Made by a program: the position numbers and the translations under genes. Below are positions 16,334-22,361 of a DNA stretch of 22,361 nt, piece after piece. This DNA is from Bacteroidales bacterium (GTDB taxonomy: Bacteria; Bacteroidota; Bacteroidia; Bacteroidales; Paludibacteraceae): the NCBI GenBank assembly GCA_900767385.1, contig CAAFYY010000060.1:1-22361 (forward strand), written 5' to 3'. A model generated the notes under the pieces. It saw only the letters and a program-made list of their open reading frames with translations. It searched no databases and was not told the DNA's origin. Positions within the stretch are counted from its first letter, which is position 1, and each line of letters opens with the position of its first letter.

Positions 16334-16433
16334 CACGGTCAAATTTGATACATGGGTAACGAATGCTTCCTGTGTGTAAGATTTGGGTCAATAGGTTTGA
16401 TATTAAGTAATTAACTCGTAATACAAAAACATT

Positions 16434-16862
16434 ATGAAAAAAATCGCACTTTTGTTCTGCGGCTTTGCTGCAGTAGCACTCTGCTCATGCGGCAAAAAAG
16501 CTGAAGAGCAAGTTGAAGAAACTCCAATGGACTCAGTAGAAGTTGTTGTTGATTCAATCATCGAAGAAGTAATCGACACTCCTGTAGTTGAGGAAGTTGT
16601 AGAGGTTGTTGAAACAGTTGCTAAACCAGCTGCTAAAAAAGCTACAACCAAAAAAACAACAACTACTACAGAAGTTAAGAAAGAAGAAGAGGCTCCAGCT
16701 CACGGCGCTATCAAAGTTCAAGCTGGCAACTCAGAGGCTGTTATCACTCCAGGTAAAGCTACTAAAGTTGAAGTTAAAAACGAGCAACTCAACACTGCTG
16801 GTAAAGTTACTGTAACTGCTGGTGGCAAAAAAGCTGCTATCGCTGCTCAACAAGAAAAATAA
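16434..16862 (+). CDS. Small lipoprotein with acidic and Lys/Thr-rich blocks
   Basis: This 142-residue protein is not recognised as a named family. A lipoprotein signal ends ALCSC, with the likely acylated Cys at 19. The mature chain has an acidic, Val/Glu-rich block (about 23-55), a basic KPAAKKATTKKTTTTT block (about 57-73), a short KKEEE turn, and a C-terminal part (about 84-142) rich in Ala, Lys and Val with alternating beta-like pattern. Codon use is strongly biased (GCT, GTT, GAA, AAC, ATC), which suggests high expression, as for an abundant envelope protein. The basic block recalls Lys/Ala/Thr tails that contact peptidoglycan or polyanions; that is only inference. It ends 14 bases before rsmE, so the two are probably co-transcribed. 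Confidence 0.85.
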   Translation: MKKIALLFCGFAAVALCSCGKKAEEQVEETPMDSVEVVVDSIIEEVIDTPVVEEVVEVVETVAKPAAKKATTKKTTTTTEVKKEEEAPAHGAIKVQAGNSEAVITPGKATKVEVKNEQLNTAGKVTVTAGGKKAAIAAQQEK

Positions 16863-16876
16863 AAAATAGTGGCCTA

Positions 16877-17578
16877 ATGGCACTGTTTTTTGCTCCTCAA
16901 ATTGCAGAGGCTCCCTTTCTTAATGAAGAGGAGTCTCTGCATTGTGTTAAGGTGTTGCGTTTGTCGCAAGGCGATACCATTCAAGTCATTGACGGCATAG
17001 GCACACTCTATGATGCCCGCATCGTGGTTCCATCTCCCAAAAGAGTAGAGGTGGAGATTTTGGCTGCTCACCCTGACTTTGGCTCACACCCCTATGAACT
17101 TCATATGGCAGTGGCGCCTACCAAGAATATCGATCGCTTCGAGTGGTTTGTAGAGAAGGCTGTGGAGATAGGCGTGGATTCTATCACACCATTGCTTTGT
17201 CGTTATTCCGAGCGCAAAGTAATCAAGCTTGAGCGCTTGGAGAAGATTGCCATCTCAGCGGCCAAGCAATCGTTGAAAGGAAAGGTGCCAGTTATCCATT
17301 CGCTTACCTCAATAGATCAGTTTCTTTCCGAGGCTCCGGAGGGTCAGCGCTTCATCGCTCATTGTCATGAGGATGGTGAACGTCTTCTTCTTTCAAAACA
17401 GATTCAGCCGGGTTCCGTATGTTCTGTTTTGATAGGTCCTGAAGGAGATTTTAGCGAAGAAGAAGTGGCTAAGGCAATGAAGACTGGATTCATTCCTGTC
17501 AGCTTGGGTAATAGCCGCTTGCGTACTGAAACTGCCGCTGTCGTAGCAACCCATACGGTAGCGGTGCTCAACGAATAG
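16877..17578 (+). CDS. rsmE: 16S rRNA (uracil-1498-N3)-methyltransferase RsmE
   Basis: RsmE methylates N3 of U1498 in 16S rRNA within the 30S subunit, using S-adenosylmethionine. The 233-residue protein has the N-terminal PUA-like RNA-binding domain (about 1-68) and the C-terminal SPOUT trefoil knot. Knot motifs are LIGPEGDFSEEEV (185-197) and SLGNSRLRTETAAV (209-222), and the AVEIGVDSITPL segment (95-106) is typical. The length is normal. It starts 14 bases after the small lipoprotein gene and ends 20 bases before a bidirectional terminator shared with queE. Confidence 0.96.
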   Translation: MALFFAPQIAEAPFLNEEESLHCVKVLRLSQGDTIQVIDGIGTLYDARIVVPSPKRVEVEILAAHPDFGSHPYELHMAVAPTKNIDRFEWFVEKAVEIGVDSITPLLCRYSERKVIKLERLEKIAISAAKQSLKGKVPVIHSLTSIDQFLSEAPEGQRFIAHCHEDGERLLLSKQIQPGSVCSVLIGPEGDFSEEEVAKAMKTGFIPVSLGNSRLRTETAAVVATHTVAVLNE

Positions 17579-17596
17579 TGTTTTCTTTCTGGAAAG

Positions 17597-17632
17597 AAAA
17601 AAGGCAACGTATGAATTTACGTTGCCTTTTAT
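17597..17632. terminator. Bidirectional terminator between rsmE and queE
   Basis: A 13-base-pair stem (17599-17611 with 17618-17630) has a 6-base loop, an A-tract on the left (17597-17602) and a T-tract on the right. It can therefore stop transcription of rsmE on the plus strand and queE on the minus strand. The right arm overlaps the queE stop codon (TAA at 17631-17629). Confidence 0.88.
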
Positions 17633-18240
17633 TGTATCTGTATCATCCTGTGCGTTTGAAGGGAAAGACGCCACGAGGGATGTTTTTTTATAATCTCAAT
17701 GCACTCTCTAAGATTAGCCTCTCTTGCTTCTTCGTCAGGAAGGTAACAAGGTTGTAGGAAACGATTGTCAGTCTGTATGAAATTGTATTGTGAGAGGTCT
17801 TGTCCGCAGTTTACCACTTTCAATTCGTCGCATCTCTTCAGTACGATCTCCTCTGGAGACTGACTGCCTCCGTTGAAACCGATTTTTGGGGAAAGAGTTA
17901 CCCAATCAATTCCTTTTGGGAGAGAATGTGTACCATTGGTTTCAATAGTGATATAACGGCGGTGCGAGCCGCAAGTGTGAAGTTTCTCTACAAGGTTCTC
18001 ATCAATGAAAAGCGATGGCTCTCCTCCGGTCAATACGATGATGGCATCTTGCGGATACTGATTGACAGTATGACAAATCTCCTCTGCTGTCATTGGAGAA
18101 TAGGGTGTGTGATTGGTATCGCAGAAACTGCAATTAAGGTTGCATCCAGAGAAACGAATAAAAATGGCTGCTCGTCCTGTGTGGAAACCCTCTCCTTGAA
18201 GCGAGTAGAAAATTTCGTTGATATGATAAGACTTGGCCAC
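17629..18240 (-). CDS. queE: 7-carboxy-7-deazaguanine synthase
   Basis: QueE is a radical SAM enzyme that turns 6-carboxy-tetrahydropterin into 7-carboxy-7-deazaguanine, on the path to preQ0 and queuosine. The cluster motif CNLNCSFC (Cys33, Cys37, Cys40) follows NEIFYSLQGEGFHTGRAAIFIRFSG, and VLTGGEPSLF provides the SAM-binding GGE. I chose the GTG at 18240, which gives MAKSYHINEIFYSLQGEG and 203 residues and lies 2 bases after the queD stop, so translation may be coupled. The longer frame from an ATG at 18300 would add 20 unlikely residues that overlap queD, and the next in-frame ATG is after the cluster motif. Its partner QueD is directly upstream; QueC and the transglycosylase are not in the window. 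Confidence 0.92.
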   Translation of the reverse strand: MAKSYHINEIFYSLQGEGFHTGRAAIFIRFSGCNLNCSFCDTNHTPYSPMTAEEICHTVNQYPQDAIIVLTGGEPSLFIDENLVEKLHTCGSHRRYITIETNGTHSLPKGIDWVTLSPKIGFNGGSQSPEEIVLKRCDELKVVNCGQDLSQYNFIQTDNRFLQPCYLPDEEAREANLRECIEIIKKHPSWRLSLQTHRMIQIQ

Positions 18241-18242
18241 GA

Positions 18243-18572
18243 TTATAATTCGTAACTGGCTGTGTTGTTCGCACTTTCTTGAACGTCGGCGCGATAGCAT
18301 TCTGGAATGGAATCAACAATCCAACGGGCAATGTTCTCTGCTGTTGGATTGAAGTCGAAGACGTCATTCAATACTTTGTGATCGAGATGTTTGGTGATGA
18401 ATTCCTTAAGGTATGAGAAATCACATACCATACCATCCTGATTGAGTGTTTCCGACTTACAGTAGATTGTAATCACCCAATTGTGACCGTGAAGCTCTGT
18501 GCACTTGCTCTCGTAACTTAGGTTAAGTCGGTGAGCAGCTGAGACTTCTATAGTTTTTTTGACGAAATACAT
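18243..18572 (-). CDS. queD: 6-carboxy-tetrahydropterin synthase
   Basis: QueD converts 7,8-dihydroneopterin triphosphate to 6-carboxy-tetrahydropterin, the first committed step to 7-deazaguanines. The 109-residue protein keeps the zinc histidines in VSAAHRL (His14) and ELHGHNW (His29, His31), the catalytic Cys24 in SKCTELHGH, and the LDHKVLND and NPTAENIA motifs. The length is normal for the short bacterial type. It is first in a two-gene operon with queE and has the clearest promoter in the window, with a leader of only about 13-15 bases. That leaves no room for a preQ1 riboswitch. Confidence 0.95.
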   Translation of the reverse strand: MYFVKKTIEVSAAHRLNLSYESKCTELHGHNWVITIYCKSETLNQDGMVCDFSYLKEFITKHLDHKVLNDVFDFNPTAENIARWIVDSIPECYRADVQESANNTASYEL

Positions 18573-18591
18573 ACCTATTTGTTTTAGATGA

Positions 18592-18623
18592 CAAAGTTAC
18601 GCTTTTTTTCTGTTATCCGCAAA
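18592..18623 (-). promoter_or_regulatory. Promoter of the queD-queE operon
   Basis: On the minus strand a TTTG (18623-18620) is followed after exactly 20 bases by TAACTTTG (18599-18592). This is the textbook Bacteroidota -33/-7 arrangement, the only full match seen here. The predicted start lies about 13-15 bases before the queD ATG at 18572. Confidence 0.75.
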
Positions 18624-18655
18624 AAAAGAGTTTGATTACTTTTTCAGACAGTCGG

Positions 18656-18693
18656 AAACAAAAAAGCCTCACCGCCGTTTCCGGCAATGAGGC
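18656..18693 (-). terminator. Rho-independent terminator of pruA
   Basis: The stem has 6 base pairs (18666-18671 with 18688-18693), a 2x2 internal loop, then 4 GC pairs around a TTTC loop. On the minus strand it is followed by TTTTTTGTTT. It begins 24 bases after the pruA stop codon. Confidence 0.82.
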
Positions 18694-18717
18694 TAATATG
18701 TTATGCTGTCGTAGCGA

Positions 18718-20346
18718 TTATTTTTTCAGGAATGGATAGGTGTAATCGGTTGGAGGTACGAGCATTTCTTTGATAGCGCGTGGTGATGTCCAACGAATGA
18801 GGTTGAGCATAGAGCCTGCTTTGTCGTTTGTACCTGAAGCACGTCCGCCACCAAATGGTTGCTGGCCAACAACAGCACCAGTTGGTTTGTCATTGATATA
18901 GAAGTTGCCAGCTGCGTTGGTCAGCATTTTTTCTGCTTTGAGGGCAGCGTAACGGTCGTTGGCCCAGATGCAACCGGTCAAAGCGTAAGGAGATGTTGTG
19001 TCGCAAAGTTTGAGAGTCTTCTCGTAGTCCTCATCGGCATAGACATAGACAGTCAAAACAGGACCAAAGAGTTCTTCGCACATTGTCTCATATTTTGGTG
19101 TTTTAGCCAAGATGACTGTTGGCTCGATGAAGTAACCGACACTCTTATCGCATTTACCGCCGAAGACGATTTCTGCATCGTTGCTGGCTTTTGCGCGGTT
19201 GATATATGCTTCAAGGTTGTCGAAAGAGTGCTCATCAATAACGGCATTGACGAAGTTTGAGAAATCTCTTACGCAACCCATCTTGATGGTTTTCATCATA
19301 GCGCCCATCTCTTCCTTAACAGCTGGCCAGAGGCTTGCTGGAACATATGCGCGGCTTGCTGCTGAGCATTTCTGACCTTGGAATTCAAATGCACCGCGAA
19401 CCATGGCAACGGCAACCTCGCGCGCACAAGCGCTGTTGTGAACGAAGATAAAATCTTTACCACCAGTTTCACCAACGAGTTTAGGATATGTTTTATAGCG
19501 TTTGATGTTGTGGCCAACGGTTTTCCAGAAGTTTTGGAAAGTTGCTGTAGAGCCTGTGAAATGGATACCAGCGAGATTTGGATCCTTGAGTACGATGCTT
19601 GAAATCAACTCGCCAGAACCTGGGAGGAAATTGATGACGCCTGCTGGAACACCTGCTTCCATCAAAATCTTCATTGCATAGTAGCTTGAGAGCAATGATG
19701 TTGTTGCTGGTTTCCATACGGTCACGTTACCCATCAATACAGGAGAGATGTTGAGGTTGACAGCTATAGATGTGAAGTTGAAAGGAGTTACGGTATAAAC
19801 GAAACCTTCCATTGCCCGATATTCTGTGCGGTTGATGCAGCCTGCTGAACTTGCTGGTTGGTCGGTGTAGATTCTTCCAGCGAAGTATGGGTTGAAACGC
19901 ATGAAATCGATGGCTTCACAAGCAGAGTCGATTTCTGCCTGCATTGGGTTTTTGGCTTGGCCAAGCATACATGCAGCATTGATTACGTAACGATATTTTG
20001 TAGCGAAGAGTTCTGCAGCGCGCATAATGATACTTGCGCGTTCTTCCCATGGCATTTCAGCCCATTGAGCGCGAGCTGCGAGAGCTGATTTGATGGCGTT
20101 CTTTACATCTTCTTCTGAACATTTGTGGTAGGTAGCAAGTACATGTTTGTGTTCGGTTGGCATCACTACTTTGCCTGTGTTGCCTGTGCGAATCTCTTTG
20201 CCGCCGATGATGAGTGGAATCTCGATTTCCTGATTGTACTGACGGTTGAGTTCTTCTTCAAGAAGTCTGCGTTCTTCTGAACCTGGAGCATATGCTTTTA
20301 CTGGCTCGTTTTGTGGTTCGCGGAACATAAATAATGCATTATTCAT
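18718..20346 (-). CDS. pruA: L-glutamate gamma-semialdehyde dehydrogenase (1-pyrroline-5-carboxylate dehydrogenase)
   Basis: This aldehyde dehydrogenase oxidises glutamate semialdehyde (from proline or ornithine) to glutamate with NAD. The 542-residue length fits the stand-alone P5CDH of Bacteroidota and eukaryotes, not the bifunctional PutA. Seen motifs are YTVTPFNFTSIAVNL (184-198), the cofactor-binding FTGSTATF (263-270), the base Glu293 in LVGETGGKDF, and the nucleophile Cys327 in FQGQKCSAASRAYV. The C-terminus has EELFGPVLTVYVY and QQPFGGGRASGTNDKAG, as in this subfamily. It lies 62 bases downstream of porU with no -7 box found in the gap, so it may depend on transcription from further upstream. 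It has its own terminator. The proline dehydrogenase is not in the window. Confidence 0.95.
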   Translation of the reverse strand: MNNALFMFREPQNEPVKAYAPGSEERRLLEEELNRQYNQEIEIPLIIGGKEIRTGNTGKVVMPTEHKHVLATYHKCSEEDVKNAIKSALAARAQWAEMPWEERASIIMRAAELFATKYRYVINAACMLGQAKNPMQAEIDSACEAIDFMRFNPYFAGRIYTDQPASSAGCINRTEYRAMEGFVYTVTPFNFTSIAVNLNISPVLMGNVTVWKPATTSLLSSYYAMKILMEAGVPAGVINFLPGSGELISSIVLKDPNLAGIHFTGSTATFQNFWKTVGHNIKRYKTYPKLVGETGGKDFIFVHNSACAREVAVAMVRGAFEFQGQKCSAASRAYVPASLWPAVKEEMGAMMKTIKMGCVRDFSNFVNAVIDEHSFDNLEAYINRAKASNDAEIVFGGKCDKSVGYFIEPTVILAKTPKYETMCEELFGPVLTVYVYADEDYEKTLKLCDTTSPYALTGCIWANDRYAALKAEKMLTNAAGNFYINDKPTGAVVGQQPFGGGRASGTNDKAGSMLNLIRWTSPRAIKEMLVPPTDYTYPFLKK

Positions 20347-20408
20347 GATTTTGAGGGTTTAGTATGACCATTGCTGGTCTTTGTTAATATGTTTATTTCT
20401 AATTTGTT

Positions 20409-22361
20409 TTACTTTATTATGATGATTTTTGCTGTCTTCACAGCGTATAGACCTGTTTCATCGCTAACTTGCATGCGGAGGAAATAGACTCCGTCGCCGA
20501 TTGCGTTCGAAAGATTCCACCCTAAGGTGAATTTGTTGCTGCTATCGGTGATAATCGTCTGCTGCTCACGGGAGATAACCGCTCCTGTTGGAGTATGGAG
20601 AGAGGCAGAGATGGTAAGAGGGGCTCCAGGTCTGTCGTGTTCGTAGACCAAATAAACGGTCTCTCCCCGATGAAGTGGGTTAGGGTAGGCGTAGAGATTG
20701 GTCACTCTTGGTTTTAGGTCGTTGCTGATAACAAATGTAAGTGAGTCGGTCGTTGAGTTGTTCTGCAAATCCCATACCCGGAAAAGAAGTTTGTGGGTTC
20801 CTTCTGGTAGGGAAGGTAGTTCGTAGCTTACCATTCCACTCTTGTAGCTTCCTAAGTCTGAGCTATAGTAGTTGTTTAGTACTATCTCGTTAGAAGTCTG
20901 GTTGTTGATGCGAAGGATGATGTCGTGACCGATGCCATTGCCGAGAGTGTTAATGCCGCTTTCGTCAAACACTCTTGCGACGAATAGTGGTGTGTTGGCT
21001 ACCTCATCTCCATTTCTGAAGTCGGGGGCGTTAAGATACATCGTTACCTCAGGACCCTCGTTGTCAACAGGTGCGTTAGGATTCTCGCCGCCGATGATGA
21101 ACTGTTCGAATGAGCCGTTCGCATCCATCAGGTTGTTGTCGTCTTTAGCATAATAAACGATTCTTCCGGTTCCGAAGTTGTAACGGATATCTTTTGGCAC
21201 CATGAACTGTACGGTGAATTGTCCGTTTTCCACAATAGCACTTCCGCTATAAATAGGATTGGATCGGTATTTAAAACTGAATGGACGTTTCAGGCTATCC
21301 ACGGAAATATCATTGCAAAGGGTCGTGATGACATCCTCTTTGTCGTAGACATTGATATAGACCACGCCATTGAAAGCGTTGAGACGGGAGTTGTCCTCCT
21401 TGCGTACGATACTGCCGTGGAGAGTCACCTCGCTGAGGGCAGAAATGGTATCGTAGTCGTTTGCCTCAATAGCCTTATGGTTGATGCTGTCGGTCTGGAC
21501 ATTATACTCGTAAGGGTAGGTGAGTCGAAGAGCAGGATCTCCCAAGAGGGTGAATGAGAATTTGTTCGAAGTATTACGTTGCAGATTCTTTGAGAGTTTG
21601 ATCACTTCGCCCAATCTTCTTGGTTGTCCTATGCTATCCATCTCAAAGAGATGATGCATGATATGGAGGTTAAGCACGAGATTCGGATTGGCATAGACCG
21701 CGCGTGTTGTTGTCAAGAGAGCCATCGTTCCTCCGTGAGGATTCCGGAAAAGGAGTTCTCCAGCGGTGGATTTGAAGTCGTCGTAGCCAGCAAAGTCGCA
21801 TGTGGCAGTAACATACAACGGATAATGCTCGTTGTACATATTGATGATTTTCTCTGTGTTCAGAACGGCCTCATTGGACCATCCCGTATAACCACCGTGA
21901 CCCATATAATTGGTTACCAGAGTGCCAGCCTTGATATAGTTGTCGAAGAGATTCTCCACCTCAGGGTAGCGTTCTCCTGTGGCCGATGTCTCTTGCTTGT
22001 ATGCGTCAAAGTAAAGTTTTCTCACCAATAGGTCTGGGTTCTCCCTTGCTGTCTGTCGTGCTACGCTGTCGGCACTATTGATATGTTCGTTGCCATCACC
22101 ATCATCAGCCATGAAGAGTACCTGATTGCGCCAACGGTTAGGCATGTTGTTTATATAGGCAATTGTCTTGTCGACAGCAACCTTCGCCTGCTCCAGTGTG
22201 TTAACGGGGAAGCGGCCGACACCGATATCCATCGTATGGGTAGGGCTCATAGAGCCTTCGTTGTCGTCAAGGAAAGTGAAGTAGTCGTCGGAGACATAAG
22301 AGACGCTCTCATAGACAGAATTGTAACTTTCATAAGTCAACAGACGTCTAACATTGGCTTC
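20409..22361 (-). CDS. porU: Type IX secretion signal peptidase PorU (N-terminus beyond window)
   Basis: The frame is open to the right edge, giving the last 650 residues of a protein usually about 1100-1200 long. The C25 (gingipain-like) peptidase domain is visible with TNYMGHGGYTGWSNEAVL, whose catalytic His codon is 21899-21897, and YVTATCDFAGYDD, whose catalytic Cys codon is 21800-21798. Beta-rich domains follow, and the end is a T9SS-type C-terminal domain (about the last 95 residues, starting TNLYAYPNPLHRGE and ending TAKIIIIK). PorU sits on the outer membrane with PorV, removes the C-terminal signal of T9SS cargo and joins cargo to lipopolysaccharide. The likely cargo at the left edge fits such a system. 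Its promoter and N-terminus are outside the window. Confidence 0.9.
   Translation of the reverse strand, partial: EANVRRLLTYESYNSVYESVSYVSDDYFTFLDDNEGSMSPTHTMDIGVGRFPVNTLEQAKVAVDKTIAYINNMPNRWRNQVLFMADDGDGNEHINSADSVARQTARENPDLLVRKLYFDAYKQETSATGERYPEVENLFDNYIKAGTLVTNYMGHGGYTGWSNEAVLNTEKIINMYNEHYPLYVTATCDFAGYDDFKSTAGELLFRNPHGGTMALLTTTRAVYANPNLVLNLHIMHHLFEMDSIGQPRRLGEVIKLSKNLQRNTSNKFSFTLLGDPALRLTYPYEYNVQTDSINHKAIEANDYDTISALSEVTLHGSIVRKEDNSRLNAFNGVVYINVYDKEDVITTLCNDISVDSLKRPFSFKYRSNPIYSGSAIVENGQFTVQFMVPKDIRYNFGTGRIVYYAKDDNNLMDANGSFEQFIIGGENPNAPVDNEGPEVTMYLNAPDFRNGDEVANTPLFVARVFDESGINTLGNGIGHDIILRINNQTSNEIVLNNYYSSDLGSYKSGMVSYELPSLPEGTHKLLFRVWDLQNNSTTDSLTFVISNDLKPRVTNLYAYPNPLHRGETVYLVYEHDRPGAPLTISASLHTPTGAVISREQQTIITDSSNKFTLGWNLSNAIGDGVYFLRMQVSDETGLYAVKTAKIIIIK

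Noticed and set aside
16606..16815. Leu/Lys-rich 69-codon frame inside the small lipoprotein gene
   Set aside because: It is the +1 shift of the Ala/Lys/Thr-rich lipoprotein codons; such composition arises automatically from the GCT/AAA/ACT codons of the real gene.
18573..18623. preQ1 riboswitch in front of queD
   Set aside because: The predicted leader is only about 13-15 bases, too short for any known preQ1 aptamer.
20366..20379. GACCA-TTGC-TGGTC inverted repeat between porU and pruA
   Set aside because: The stem has only 5 base pairs and no T-tract follows on the minus strand, so it is not a convincing porU terminator; chance is likely.

Overview
The window reads as a piece of a Bacteroidota chromosome, most likely order Bacteroidales. 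The signs are the long form of IspG, a DUF4494 protein, a DUF4105/Lnb-type lipoprotein N-acyltransferase, the type IX secretion (T9SS) signal peptidase PorU, Bacteroidales-style glucosaminidase-LysM architecture, -7 boxes of the TAnnTTTG type and the lack of clear Shine-Dalgarno sequences. Genus cannot be read from the sequence. No rRNA, tRNA, CRISPR array, insertion sequence or phage gene was seen. Most genes are on the minus strand, so they are transcribed from high to low coordinates.

Layout from right to left on the minus strand. At 22361-20409 is the C-terminal part of porU (truncated by the window edge), followed by pruA (20346-18718) with its own terminator. Next comes a two-gene queD-queE operon for 7-deazaguanine synthesis, with the best promoter in the window. 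It converges on a plus-strand pair, a small acidic/Lys-Thr-rich lipoprotein plus rsmE (16434-17578), and the two units share a bidirectional terminator. From a divergent promoter region at about 16227-16433, a probable eight-gene minus-strand operon runs about 10 kb: unknown lipoprotein, DUF4494, yggS, glucosaminidase, lnb, a PafA-like phosphatase relative, mutL and an OPT-family transporter, ending in a hairpin terminator. Then ispG, gdhA (own promoter and strong terminator), and at the left edge a secreted protein of more than 854 residues with a PCMD-like domain and at least seven cadherin-like repeats, cut by the window end.

How the genes fit together. The central operon is weighted to the envelope: peptidoglycan hydrolysis, lipoprotein maturation, a periplasmic phosphatase-fold protein, a lipoprotein and a membrane transporter. 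It also carries PLP homeostasis (yggS) and mismatch repair (mutL). PruA and GdhA meet at glutamate: PruA makes it from glutamate semialdehyde, and GdhA interconverts it with 2-oxoglutarate. PorU would process T9SS cargo, and the repeat protein at the left edge is a plausible cargo, though its C-terminus is outside the window.

Most notable: the PafA-like protein keeps the fold, an intact frame and a signal peptide, but appears to have lost four of seven metal ligands and the substrate-binding Lys/Arg, so it looks like a pseudoenzyme. Its start overlaps the end of lnb. MutL also has degraded nuclease motifs.
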